Numbered from the stretch's first letter, positions 1-8,520 are shown. The stretch is 64,000 nucleotides of DNA from Thermoanaerobaculia bacterium (GCA_947259925.1 CAMYOG010000041.1:124001-188000), one strand, 5' to 3'. Notes: generated from the sequence alone by a model not told the origin. Made by a program: numbers and translations.

Positions 1-761
1 AGCCCCGGGAACCGCCGCGAGAGCGCGGCGAAGGGCTCGAGCGCCAGGCGCGTAAGCCGGGCGAGCGGCCGGAGCCAGACCCAGCAGGCCAGGTCGAGCA
101 TCCGGAGCCAGCCGGGCATGAACAGGATGCCGGTCTCGTCGTGTACCTCGAAGCCCGCACCGCGGCAGAGCTCGCGCAGGCCGGTGCGCGTGAACGACCT
201 TTCGTAGCCGTAGTCGTAGAGACCCAGGCGCTGGAGCACCCAGGCCAGGAGCGGCCGCAGAAACGGGTCGAGCCGGTTGGGGACTCCGATGATCGCGCGC
301 CCGCCCGGCTTCAGCACCCGGTAGATCTCGCGTATGGCGACGGCGCTATCGTCGAAGTGCTCGACGGTGCCCATCGAGTAGACGGCGTCGAAGCTGCCCT
401 CCCGGTAGGGAATCGCGCGCACGTCGGCGACCACGCCGGAGAGGTGCAGCGATGCGGCATCGAAGCCCATCCGCGCCGCCCTGGCGATCGGCTCTGAGAT
501 GTCGATACCGGCGCAGCGAGCGCCGCGCGTCGCCGCCCAGCGCAGGATGCGAGTGTTCTTGGCCTCGTCCCAGAGGTCGGTCTTGAGGATCCTGGCGCCC
601 GCGAGTGGCTCCAGGTGCTCGCGAAAGAGGCGGCGCTCGTCCTCTCGGTAGATCGTCGTGCTGAAGGCGCCGCCGAGATCGGGGAAGCTGTCGCCGACGC
701 CGGTCCAGAAGTCGCGGTAGGCGGCGGCCTCCGGGTTCGGAGCGCTCGGACGCTCGGTCAC
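1..761 (-). CDS. Class I SAM-dependent methyltransferase (C-terminus outside window)
   Basis: The reading frame starts at a GTG (761-759) whose last bases overlap the TGA of the exosortase gene (GTGA, 4 bases) and stays open to the window edge, about 253 codons. Methyltransf_11-type landmarks are visible: an acidic residue in GIDIS near residue 87, SMGTVEHFDD near 140 and VLKPGGRAIIGVPN near 165. The usual glycine-rich motif I is replaced by ILKTDLWDEAKNT (residues 58-70), a variant I associate with a subset of sugar or lipid methyltransferases. Coupling to the exosortase and AdoMetDC-like genes suggests a job in cell-surface or glycan modification; the substrate is unknown. Confidence 0.85.
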   Translation of the reverse strand, partial: MTERPSAPNPEAAAYRDFWTGVGDSFPDLGGAFSTTIYREDERRLFREHLEPLAGARILKTDLWDEAKNTRILRWAATRGARCAGIDISEPIARAARMGFDAASLHLSGVVADVRAIPYREGSFDAVYSMGTVEHFDDSAVAIREIYRVLKPGGRAIIGVPNRLDPFLRPLLAWVLQRLGLYDYGYERSFTRTGLRELCRGAGFEVHDETGILFMPGWLRMLDLACWVWLRPLARLTRLALEPFAALSRRFPG

Positions 762-2161
762 GGTTGGGGCACGGGCTGCGGCTCGTTCGACTCCGGGGGC
801 GAGAGTCGCGACAGGGCCCAGACCAGCAGCCGGGGTATGGCCAGTGCGGCGCACCGGATCACTACCACGTGGATCTCCACCGAGAGCTGACGGGCGGCGG
901 CCAGAACCGCGACCAGCGCGACCTGAGAAGCGAGCAGGGTCGCGCAGGCGAGCGCCACTCGCCGTCCGGTGAAGCGACTCCAGCCGACCGCCCAGAGCAG
1001 CGCAGCGAAGAACCCGATCTGGAATGCGGGCAGGAGCACCAGGGCGCCCTGGGGGTCCGCCCAGCCGAGCCCGGCCTCGAGCCGGGATTGGGCGGCGGCC
1101 TGTATCGTCACTGCCAGCGCCGTACCGACCGCGACCGCCCCGACCGCCCGCCACCCGCGGCCCGTCCGGCCGGGGTCGGTGGCGAGGTGGGCGGCGATCG
1201 CCACCACGACCAGGGCGGCCAGGATCTGATAGAAGGCGTGAACCGCCACGAACGGCGAGCCGATCAGGCTGGGCGGGAGCGCCACCACGAGCAGCCGCGC
1301 GGTGGCCAGCGCCAGGAAGAGTGGGACCGCACCCAGCAGTGCCAGCAGTCGCGACCGTGCCGAACCGGCGAAGAGGATCACGCCGGCCAGATAGACCGGG
1401 AAGAGCGGCGTCGCGACGCATTCGCCAGAGATGATCCACCTACCCTGTTCGGTTCTGAGCAGGGAGTCGAACACCTGTGCCTCGACGCCGATCCCATTGA
1501 GGAGCCAACCGGCGACCCGTGCCGAGCTCCGCGCCGCCGCCAGGATCCAGTCGCTGCGCAGGAGCGCTGGCAGGGCCGCGTAGTAGAGACCGACGAGAAT
1601 CGTGGCGAGGCCGAGGAAGCGCCAGATGGCGGCCGGCTCGTAGTGGAGAGCCGGCCGGGATGCGGACGTCGCCGGAGGCGGCTCCCGAGTCGCCCACCGC
1701 ATCCAGGTCACGACGTAGCCCGCTGCGGCCAGGATCAAGACCGCCGGCCAGACGTAGAGGTGGAGCAGCCGGAACAGGTCCACCTGGTCCACGATCAGGG
1801 CGAGGCTGCCGATCCTGACGGTGTTCAGGAGGCTGATGACCACGAATCCCAGAGCGCATCCAGCCAGGCGACGGCGCCAGGTCGTGGGGAAGGCCAGGAT
1901 CGCGCCGAGGCACAGCGCCAGGGCGTCCGAGCCGGTACAGCTCTCATTGACGATGACCGAGTTTTTGGGTGCACCGGTGAGCGCACACGCGAAGTCGAGC
2001 TGTAGGCCCGCGAACGGCAGCAGCAGGTTCTGCTGTACCCAGGAGAGCCGCATGAGGCCGAAGAGAACGACGATCCAGACGGCGGCGCCGAGCAGAAACC
2101 GGAGCGCCGGCGGCAACGACAGGAGCGTCGTGGCCACCGGTTGCAGCGCCCGGACTCTCAC
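758..2161 (-). CDS. Double exosortase/archaeosortase-family membrane protein
   Basis: 467 aa, strongly hydrophobic, many predicted membrane segments. Exosortases are membrane transpeptidase-like enzymes that process PEP-CTERM-type proteins with a Cys/Arg/His triad. The N-terminal half has Cys75 (NESCTG), Arg116 (NTVRIGSL) and His134 (LLHLYVWP). The C-terminal half repeats the pattern: Cys248 (SGECVATP), Arg289 (ATARLLVV), His308 (VAVHAFYQ). Cys-to-Arg spacing is 41 in both halves and Arg-to-His 18 and 19, so this reads as an internal duplication. Its ATG overlaps the TGA of the AdoMetDC-like gene and its TGA overlaps the methyltransferase GTG, so all three are probably one transcript. No PEP-CTERM substrate is visible in the window. 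Family membership is well supported; the target is unknown. Confidence 0.85.
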   Translation of the reverse strand: MRVRALQPVATTLLSLPPALRFLLGAAVWIVVLFGLMRLSWVQQNLLLPFAGLQLDFACALTGAPKNSVIVNESCTGSDALALCLGAILAFPTTWRRRLAGCALGFVVISLLNTVRIGSLALIVDQVDLFRLLHLYVWPAVLILAAAGYVVTWMRWATREPPPATSASRPALHYEPAAIWRFLGLATILVGLYYAALPALLRSDWILAAARSSARVAGWLLNGIGVEAQVFDSLLRTEQGRWIISGECVATPLFPVYLAGVILFAGSARSRLLALLGAVPLFLALATARLLVVALPPSLIGSPFVAVHAFYQILAALVVVAIAAHLATDPGRTGRGWRAVGAVAVGTALAVTIQAAAQSRLEAGLGWADPQGALVLLPAFQIGFFAALLWAVGWSRFTGRRVALACATLLASQVALVAVLAAARQLSVEIHVVVIRCAALAIPRLLVWALSRLSPPESNEPQPVPQP

Positions 2162-2553
2162 CCCTGGTGGTCCCGGAGGGCGGTCACGGGGCGCGGCGAG
2201 TCGAGGTGCATCTCACGCCAGCTGTCCGAGCCGGCCGCGAAGCAGAGCCCCCGCAGCCGCTCGACGAGCTGTCTGGACTTGCGCAGGTTCGAGCCTTGGT
2301 AGTCGCAGATGTGCAGGTCGACGGTGGCGAAGCCTTCCGCCAACCAGAGGTGCAGCACCAGGTGGGACTCGGCCAGGATCCAGACCAGGGTCAACCCGCC
2401 ATCGGTGAATCGGGCGGTCTGGTCGCCCACCACCTCGAGACCGCACTCAGTGACGATCTCGGCCGTCCGGGCGAGTAGGACCGCCGGTTCCGCCGAAGCC
2501 CGGTGAAGATCTCGCGAGAGCAGGCCGTTGCCGATGAAGTGATGGGATCCCAT
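2158..2553 (-). CDS. S-adenosylmethionine decarboxylase-like protein (SpeH/SpeD family)
   Basis: 131 aa, the usual length of the small bacterial AdoMet decarboxylases, which self-cleave to form a pyruvoyl cofactor and make the aminopropyl donor for spermidine. The signature ESHLVLHLW followed by GFATVDLHIC gives Ser63 (pyruvoyl precursor), His68 (processing) and Cys83 (catalytic), the same spacing as the Thermotoga enzyme; Ser55 of that enzyme is Thr55 here. No speE lies beside it. Instead it is coupled (ATGA) to a double exosortase and a methyltransferase, which is odd for polyamine synthesis. A TAGCAT hexamer 9 bases before the ATG suggests a leaderless promoter. Either a true decarboxylase or a recruited homolog. 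Confidence 0.8.
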   Translation of the reverse strand: MGSHHFIGNGLLSRDLHRASAEPAVLLARTAEIVTECGLEVVGDQTARFTDGGLTLVWILAESHLVLHLWLAEGFATVDLHICDYQGSNLRKSRQLVERLRGLCFAAGSDSWREMHLDSPRPVTALRDHQG

Positions 2554-2562
2554 CGCGGTCCA

Positions 2563-2568
2563 ATGCTA
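2563..2568 (-). promoter_or_regulatory. Candidate -10 element (TAGCAT) for a leaderless transcript
   Basis: TAGCAT on the minus strand ends exactly 9 bases before the ATG of the AdoMetDC-like gene. There is no Shine-Dalgarno sequence in between. The same geometry recurs before several other genes in the window. Confidence 0.4.
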
Positions 2569-2617
2569 CGCCATCCAGGCTCGCCGCTACGCGGGGTGTG
2601 GAGCTAGGGGGAGCCTG

Positions 2618-3535
2618 TCAGTCCGGTCTCTTTCCGTGCTTTAGAAAGGTCCCGGCGTTGAACTCCGCGAACGCATCGCGCAGCTCCTCCTGGGTGTTCA
2701 TCACGATCGGCCCGTACCAGGCGACCGGCTCCTCGATCGGCTTGCCCGAGATCAGCAGGAAGCGGATGCCGTCCGCACCCGCCTCGACGGTCACCTCGTC
2801 ACCGCGATCGAAGAGCACCAGCGAACGATTGCCCGCCTCCTCGGAGATCGATGTGTCGGCCCAGCCGACCCCCTCGGTCGGCACCGCCAGGGGGTCCGAG
2901 GCGTTGCAGAACCTGCCCGAGCCCGCGAAGACGTAGGCGAACGCGTGCCGAGTCGTCTCGACCGGCAGGCTCTTGCGTCGACCGGGCGGCACCGAGACGT
3001 CGATGTACTGCGGCTCGGCGGCGATTCCGTCGACCGGTCCGGTCGCCCCCCAGACCTCCCCGCAGATGACCCGGACCCGCGTCCCGTCGTCGTCGGTGAC
3101 CACCGGAATGTCCGCCGATTGGACCTCCTGATAGCGGGGTGGGGTCATCTTCAGCGATGACGGGAGGTTCGCCCAGAGCTGGAAGCCGTGCATCCTGCCG
3201 CTCTCGTCGCCCTTCGGCATCTCCTGGTGGATGATGCCGCTGCCTGCGGTCATCCATTGCACGTCGCCGGTCGAGATCACCCCCTGGTTGCCCAGGCTGT
3301 CGCCGTGATCGACGGTGCCCGAGAGAACGTAGGTGATGGTCTCGATGCCGCGGTGCGGATGCCACGGGAAGCCGGCCAGGTAGTCCTCTGGGCGATCGTT
3401 GCGGAAGTCGTCGAGCAGCAGGAAGGGGTCGAAGTCGCTGGTGTTGCCGAAGCCGAAGGCGCGCCGCAGATGCACACCCGCGCCCTCGAGAGTCGGCTTG
3501 GCCTTGATCAGTCGCTTGATCGGTCGGATCGACAT
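2618..3535 (-). CDS. Pirin family protein (bicupin)
   Basis: 305 aa from the ATG at 3535, chosen because GAGAGGAG sits about 6 bases upstream and homology begins at once (SIRPIKRLIKA). Pirins are two-domain cupins that bind iron; some members are quercetin 2,3-dioxygenases or redox sensors. The N-terminal cupin carries the metal ligands in PWHPHRGIETITYVL and the Glu/His pair in GSGIIHQEM. The C-terminal cupin is present (VFAGSGRF onward), with a WYGPIVMNT ending typical of the family. It is divergent from the sugar dehydrogenase gene and separated by 64 bases from the AdoMetDC-like gene, so it is probably a separate transcript. The substrate cannot be told from sequence. Confidence 0.9.
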   Translation of the reverse strand: MSIRPIKRLIKAKPTLEGAGVHLRRAFGFGNTSDFDPFLLLDDFRNDRPEDYLAGFPWHPHRGIETITYVLSGTVDHGDSLGNQGVISTGDVQWMTAGSGIIHQEMPKGDESGRMHGFQLWANLPSSLKMTPPRYQEVQSADIPVVTDDDGTRVRVICGEVWGATGPVDGIAAEPQYIDVSVPPGRRKSLPVETTRHAFAYVFAGSGRFCNASDPLAVPTEGVGWADTSISEEAGNRSLVLFDRGDEVTVEAGADGIRFLLISGKPIEEPVAWYGPIVMNTQEELRDAFAEFNAGTFLKHGKRPD

Positions 3536-3661
3536 GGCTGCTCCTCTCGGTTCGTCGCAGGGTAACAGTCTCCGGCGATGGTAGGATCTCCGGGTCATCT
3601 GAGCGGGTCTCTTCGATCCAATCTGGGGATCGAAACGGGGGTGAGAGGTAGGGAGGTAGCT

Positions 3662-5398
3662 ATGAGACGACGACCGCTCCCATCTCGATCCTGGCTCGCG
3701 TTGCCGCTCGGGCTCACCGTGCTCTGGGTCGCGCCGTGGCTGCCGACTCCGGCGACCGGCCAGGGTCTGGATCTCGCACTCGAGCCGACCGTCTCCGGTC
3801 TCGCACGGCCGCTCGGCGCCGTCGCCGCCGGTGACGGCAGCCAGCGGCTCTTCATCGTCGAGCAGGGCGGACTGATCAAGATCTGGACCGGCAGTCAGCT
3901 CCTGCCGACTCCGTTCCTCGATCTGTCGACGATCGTCTCCTGCTGTGGCGAGCAGGGGCTGCTCGGACTGGCGTTTCACCCCGGCTACGCGGCCAACGGC
4001 TTCTTCTACGTCGGCTACACCGACCAGGCCGGCGACACCGTGATCGCTCGCTACTCGGTCTCAGCCACCGACGTCAATGTCGCCGACCCGAGCTCGGCGC
4101 TGACGCTGCTCGCGGTGGCGCAGCCGGCGGGAAACCACAACAACGATGCCCTGGTGTTCGGACCGGACGGTTTTCTGTACGTCGGCATGGGCGACGGTGG
4201 CTCGGGAAGCTCGGAGCGCGGCCAGGATCTGACCAGTCTGCTCGGCAAGATCCTGCGTATCGACGTCGACGGAGACGACTTCCCGGGCGAGCCGAACCGC
4301 AACTACGCGATTCCGCTCGACAACCCGTTCGTGGGCGATCCGAACGGTCGCGACGAGATCTGGGCCTACGGGCTGCGCAACCCGTGGCGGCACAGCTTCG
4401 ACCGGGAGACCGGCGACCTCTGGCTCGGCGACGTCGGCGCGGGTTCGCTCGAGGAGATCGATTTCCAGCCGGCGTCCAGTACCGGCGGCGAGAACTACGG
4501 CTGGCGGCTGATGGAGGGGACGAGCTGCTTTAACCCGCCGAGCAACTGCAACGACGGCAGCCTGACGCTGCCGGTACTCGAGTACGACCACGGCGTTGGC
4601 TGCTCGGTGACCGGCGGCTATCGGTACCGGGGGAGCCGGGAGCCCGGCCTGCGGGGTGTCTACCTGTACGGCGACTTCTGCGAAGGGACGATCTGGGGCA
4701 CCGTGCCGCGCTGCGACGGCGTCTGGGAGTCGCAGCTGCTCATCGATACCGCGCTGCGCATCAGCTCGTTCGGTGAGGACGAGCTGGGCGAGGTCTACGT
4801 CGCCGACCTCGACGGAGAGGTCGCGCGGCTGGCACGGACCGGCGTCGGCGGGCCCGCGCTCGCGTCGTCGCCGACGGGCCTCGACTTCGGCAGCGTGTCA
4901 CCGAATCTTCTCATCACCCTGCCGCTCACCCTGACCAACTCCAACCTGGGGCCCGAGGCGGTCACCATCGAATCGCTCGCGCCTTCCGCCCCGGTTCGCT
5001 TCACCCTCGATCTGGGGGCCGGGCCCGACCCGTGCGGCTCGCCGCCGGTCTGTCTGGCGCCGGGTGCGACCTGCTCGCTGGAAGTCTCGTTCAGCTCGAT
5101 CGGAGGCAGCTTCCAGGAGAGCCTGGCGGCAGTCGGCAACTTCGACCCGCTCGAGCTGCCGATGCTCGCGGTCGTGCCGTGCGGTGGCCCCGACGACCTC
5201 GTGGTCGAAGGCGTGACGATCGATACCACCAGCGAGCTGGTCGGCTGTAGCTCGGTCACCGTCGGTCCCGATACCATCTTCGGGTCGACGAGCCTGGCCG
5301 CGATCCGTAGCGGCGGCTCGATCCGCTTCCTCAACGGCGTCCTGTTCGAGCCGGGTGCGACCGTCCGGGTCGAGACCGACCCGTCGCTCCAGCCGTAG
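3662..5398 (+). CDS. Secreted PQQ-dependent sugar dehydrogenase-like protein with C-terminal beta domains
   Basis: 578 aa. The ATG at 3662 is chosen for its GGGAGG ribosome site and the signal peptide that follows (hydrophobic LALPLGLTVLWVAPWL, cleavage near ATGQG). Residues about 35-400 match the glucose/sorbosone dehydrogenase beta-propeller: early LFIVEQGG, GNHNNDALVFGPDGFLYVGMG around the conserved catalytic His, and EIWAYGLRNPWR with the conserved Arg. The C-terminus adds a choice-of-anchor-D-like domain (LDFGSVSPN) and a short repeat region ending near VLFEPGATVRVETD that resembles export or anchoring modules of acidobacterial secreted proteins. It probably oxidises a periplasmic or external sugar. 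PQQ dependence is inferred from the family. Confidence 0.85.
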   Translation: MRRRPLPSRSWLALPLGLTVLWVAPWLPTPATGQGLDLALEPTVSGLARPLGAVAAGDGSQRLFIVEQGGLIKIWTGSQLLPTPFLDLSTIVSCCGEQGLLGLAFHPGYAANGFFYVGYTDQAGDTVIARYSVSATDVNVADPSSALTLLAVAQPAGNHNNDALVFGPDGFLYVGMGDGGSGSSERGQDLTSLLGKILRIDVDGDDFPGEPNRNYAIPLDNPFVGDPNGRDEIWAYGLRNPWRHSFDRETGDLWLGDVGAGSLEEIDFQPASSTGGENYGWRLMEGTSCFNPPSNCNDGSLTLPVLEYDHGVGCSVTGGYRYRGSREPGLRGVYLYGDFCEGTIWGTVPRCDGVWESQLLIDTALRISSFGEDELGEVYVADLDGEVARLARTGVGGPALASSPTGLDFGSVSPNLLITLPLTLTNSNLGPEAVTIESLAPSAPVRFTLDLGAGPDPCGSPPVCLAPGATCSLEVSFSSIGGSFQESLAAVGNFDPLELPMLAVVPCGGPDDLVVEGVTIDTTSELVGCSSVTVGPDTIFGSTSLAAIRSGGSIRFLNGVLFEPGATVRVETDPSLQP

Positions 5399-5408
5399 GC
5401 TCCGGTCG

Positions 5409-7064
5409 TCAGATGCCGATGCGGTAGAGGCGCTCGGCCGGCAGGTCGAGCAGGGAGAGCTCGCCGCCGTCGACCGTGCGGATTCGCACCTCGGCGACGC
5501 TGGCGGCATCGCCCAGGCCGAAGTGGACCCGCGGGTCGTTGCTCGAGCAGTAGCTGTAGGCGGGCTGCACCCGGTGCGTGAGGGTCGACCCGCCGGCCGA
5601 TACCGTCGCGCGCGCGCCGACCGCGGTGGAGCCGGCGGCGGTCACTAGCTGGAGCTGCATCCAACCGCCGGTGGTCGCGCGGTTGCGATAGAGGCGTGCC
5701 GGGCCCCCGTTCTCGACCACCAGGGCGTCGGTGTCGCCGTCGGCGTCGAAGTCGCCGAAGGCGGCGCCGCGGCTGTTGTCGGGCGCCCGGCCGACGCCAC
5801 TCACTGCCGGCGGCAGCTCCTCGAAGCGCGCGCCGCCGAGACCGCGGAAGAGCTGGTCCGGCTCGGCGAACGGATCGCCGCTCGAGCCGATCTCCTCGCG
5901 CCCGACCCGGCCGTTGCTCACCCAGAGATCGAGCGCGCCGTCGTGATCGAAGTCCGCGAGCGCGGTGCCGAAGCCGGTGCGGGGCAGACTCGCGGCCGCC
6001 AGCCCCGAGGTGGCGGTGACGTCCTCGCAGACGCCGTCGCGGTTCAGATAGAGGGTGTTGGTCTCACGGGCCAGGTGGGTGAGGAGCAGATCGAGCCGCC
6101 CGTCCCCGTCGACGTCGCCCTGGGCGACGCCCATCCCCGCCTCGGCGACGCCGAGTCCGTTGACCGAGCAGCCGCGCGCCACCGCGACGTCGCCGAGGCG
6201 ATCGCCCTGCACGGTCCAGAGCTGATTCGGCATGCCGTCGTTGGCGACGTAGACGTCGAGTCGGGGAGCGCCGGTGAGCTCGACCAGCGCCACCCCGAGC
6301 CCGTTGCCGAAGGTCCCGAGGAGCCCGAGCTCGTCCGACACGTCGGTGAACGAGAGCCCGCCGTCGTTGCGCAGCAGGGTATCGGCGGCGGGCGCCTGAT
6401 AGCGGCTGGGATGGCAGTAGTCGCGGCTGCCGCCGACGCCGTAGCAGTCGGTCTCGGTCTCGGGCGACCAGGAGACGTAGTTGACGATGTAGAGGTCGAG
6501 GTCGCCGTCCAGGTCGTAGTCCCAGGCGGCGCCGCTGGTCCCCCAGGCGACACGATCGTCCGGCAGGAGCACCGGCGTGAAGGAGCCGTCGCCGTCGTTG
6601 CGATAGAGCGTGTCCGGGCCGAGGTTGGTGACGTAGAGATCGGGGTCGCCGTCGTTGTCGAGATCGCCGACCACGGCGCCCATGCCGTAGCCCCGGTCGC
6701 CGACCGCGGCGACCGCGGTTACGTCGACGAAACGCCCGTCGCCGTCGTTGCGATAGAGTCGATTGCCATCGCCGCCGTCGCCACCCAGGTCGCCTCCCTG
6801 GACCAGGTACGCATCGAGATCGCCGTCGCCGTCGTAGTCGAGCCAGGCGGCTCCGCCGGACATGATCTCGGGGAACCAGAAGCGCTCGACCGCCGCGCGC
6901 TGGTGGACGAAATCGAGGCCCGACTCGGTGGGGACCAGCTCGAACCAGGCGTCGGCGCCCACAGGCTCCAGCCCGACCTCGGCGGCCGGCTCCGGCGACC
7001 GCTCTCCGCACCCCGTCAGCAGCAGCGCGACCAGAACGGTCCAGCCCGGGAGCGGCCGCTTCAC
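5409..7064 (-). CDS. CRTAC1 family lipoprotein (VCBS/FG-GAP propeller with ASPIC/UnbV domain)
   Basis: 551 aa. The GTG at 7064 overlaps the TGA of the upstream TPR gene (GTGA) and is followed at once by a lipoprotein signal (VALLLTGCGE). At least six calcium-loop repeats of the FG-GAP/VCBS type are visible: DYDGDGDLD, DLDNDGDPD, DYDLDGDLD, DVDGDGRLD, DFDHDGALD and DFDADGDTD. An ASPIC/UnbV domain closes the protein (WMQLQLV onward, HFGLGDA near the end). Such proteins fold as calcium-bound beta-propellers on the cell surface; the biochemical role is not established. It is translationally coupled to the TPR protein, a pairing that recurs in Acidobacteriota and Planctomycetes and suggests a joint function. 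It converges on the sugar dehydrogenase gene with 10 bases between stops. Confidence 0.88.
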   Translation of the reverse strand: MKRPLPGWTVLVALLLTGCGERSPEPAAEVGLEPVGADAWFELVPTESGLDFVHQRAAVERFWFPEIMSGGAAWLDYDGDGDLDAYLVQGGDLGGDGGDGNRLYRNDGDGRFVDVTAVAAVGDRGYGMGAVVGDLDNDGDPDLYVTNLGPDTLYRNDGDGSFTPVLLPDDRVAWGTSGAAWDYDLDGDLDLYIVNYVSWSPETETDCYGVGGSRDYCHPSRYQAPAADTLLRNDGGLSFTDVSDELGLLGTFGNGLGVALVELTGAPRLDVYVANDGMPNQLWTVQGDRLGDVAVARGCSVNGLGVAEAGMGVAQGDVDGDGRLDLLLTHLARETNTLYLNRDGVCEDVTATSGLAAASLPRTGFGTALADFDHDGALDLWVSNGRVGREEIGSSGDPFAEPDQLFRGLGGARFEELPPAVSGVGRAPDNSRGAAFGDFDADGDTDALVVENGGPARLYRNRATTGGWMQLQLVTAAGSTAVGARATVSAGGSTLTHRVQPAYSYCSSNDPRVHFGLGDAASVAEVRIRTVDGGELSLLDLPAERLYRIGI

Positions 7065-8491
7065 CTCGACTCCAATGCGCGCCGCAGCGCGTCGAGTCTG
7101 GGGTGGTCCGGGGCCAGCCGCCGGACCGCCGTGAACGACTCCTCGGCGCCGTGCCGATCCCCGAGCGACAGTGCCGCCAGGCAACGGCCGACGTGCGCGG
7201 GCACCAGGTCGGGCCAGATCAGGAGAGCGCGCTCGTACACCTCGCGGGCGTCACTCCACCTCGCCGCGGCCTCGTACAGCACCCCAAGACCGAGGAAGAG
7301 GGCCGGATCCCGTACCTCGAGGCGCAGCGCCTCCTCCATGCTGACGGTCGCTTCCGGGTAGCGGCGCAGCCGGATCAGTGCCTGGGCCTTGACGCCGTGG
7401 AGACGGGCGAGTCGATCGTCGAGAGCGAGACCGCGGTCCGCGAACTCGATCGCCTGTGCGGGTCGCCCGGTGGCCAGCGCCCACCCACCGAGATTCAGCA
7501 GGGTCTCCGCGTTCTCACCGCCGAGCTCGAGCGCCCGCTCGAGGGTCGCACGAGCTCGCTCGGGCTCGCCCTGAGCGAGGTACGAGGAGGCGAGGTTGTT
7601 GAGCAGGGTCAGGTTGTCGGGACGGCTCTCGAGCGCGCGCTCGAAGAGCGCCGCGACCTCGCGGTGTCGACCCGCCTGCCGGAGCCGCTCGGCGCGCGCG
7701 ACGGTGGCGGGCAGACTGACCGCGTAGCCATTGATCTCGGTACTCAGCTCGTCGGACAGAAAGCCGGCCTTCGCCGACAGTCCGAGGGCGAGCTGGCGCT
7801 CGGCATCCTGCGGCCGATCCAGGTCACGGTAGACGAGACCGAGCTGGTAGTGAGCCATCCGGTGGGACGGATCGAGCCCGAGCGCCCGCTCGAGCCGCTC
7901 GGCGGCCTCGGCCGGCTGTCCGAGCAGCCGCAGAACGGTGCCGGCGCCCACCGAGCCGGCCGGGTCTCGCGGCCGGAGCTCGGTCACTCTCTCGAAGGCG
8001 CCGAGTGCCGGCTGGAGCTCACCGATCTCGAGCAGCGCCACGCCCAGGCGGTGCTGGAGCGGCGCGAAGTCGGGGAAGTCGGCAGCCAGGTCGCGATAGA
8101 GCTTGAGCGCGGTCGCGAAGTCACCGACTTCCTGGGTACTGATCGCCAGGTGGTAGCGCCAGGCGCGGCTCGCCGGATCGAGCTCCGCCGCTCGGGCGTA
8201 CGCGGCGCGCGCTTCCGGCCACAGGCTGTTGGCCTCGTAGACCATCCCGAGACGGCCGTGGCCGCGGGCGTCGCGTGGCTGCTGCCGCGCCTCGGCGACC
8301 GAGCGCTCGACCAGAGCGCGGACCGCCGGATCGAGCAGCTCGGCGTTCGCAGGGGTCACCACCTCCGGCGCTCCGGCCAGCCAGCCCTGCTGCCAGAGGA
8401 GCAGCGCCGCCACGATCACGGCGGCGCCGGCGATACCGAGGATCGGCATCCGGGATCGTGCTGCTGGTCTCGATGGTGCGGGTCGCGACAC
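7061..8491 (-). CDS. Membrane-anchored TPR protein
   Basis: 476 aa, starting at a GTG (8491). One transmembrane segment near residues 16-35 (ILGIAGAAVIVAALLLW) is followed by roughly ten tetratricopeptide repeats with the W/L-G-Y-A-P spacing (for example AWRYHLAISTQEVGDF, LLNNLASSYLAQG, ALFLGLGVLYEAA). TPR arrays are protein-interaction scaffolds, here probably facing the periplasm. The downstream CRTAC1 lipoprotein overlaps it by four bases, so the two are made together. A TAGAAT hexamer on the minus strand at 8515-8520 is a plausible -10 element. Partner and process are unknown. Confidence 0.85.
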   Translation of the reverse strand: MSRPAPSRPAARSRMPILGIAGAAVIVAALLLWQQGWLAGAPEVVTPANAELLDPAVRALVERSVAEARQQPRDARGHGRLGMVYEANSLWPEARAAYARAAELDPASRAWRYHLAISTQEVGDFATALKLYRDLAADFPDFAPLQHRLGVALLEIGELQPALGAFERVTELRPRDPAGSVGAGTVLRLLGQPAEAAERLERALGLDPSHRMAHYQLGLVYRDLDRPQDAERQLALGLSAKAGFLSDELSTEINGYAVSLPATVARAERLRQAGRHREVAALFERALESRPDNLTLLNNLASSYLAQGEPERARATLERALELGGENAETLLNLGGWALATGRPAQAIEFADRGLALDDRLARLHGVKAQALIRLRRYPEATVSMEEALRLEVRDPALFLGLGVLYEAAARWSDAREVYERALLIWPDLVPAHVGRCLAALSLGDRHGAEESFTAVRRLAPDHPRLDALRRALESR

Positions 8492-8514
8492 GGATCGGCT
8501 CGCCGGAACGGATC

Positions 8515-8520
8515 ATTCTA
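8515..8520 (-). promoter_or_regulatory. Candidate -10 element (TAGAAT) for the TPR/CRTAC1 pair
   Basis: TAGAAT on the minus strand lies 23 bases before the GTG of the TPR gene. No convincing -35 hexamer is seen in the GC-rich upstream sequence. Confidence 0.35.

Noticed and set aside
764-2005. Long plus-strand open frame opposite the exosortase gene
   Set aside because: It is antisense to a gene with conserved catalytic residues, is composed of Arg/Pro/Gly/Gln-rich low-complexity sequence, and arises from GC-rich codon use.
5943-7361. 472-codon plus-strand frame opposite the CRTAC1 and TPR genes
   Set aside because: It mirrors the repeated calcium-loop codons; the sequence is Val/Ala/Gly/Asp repeats without recognisable motifs, and the sense genes have clear domains.
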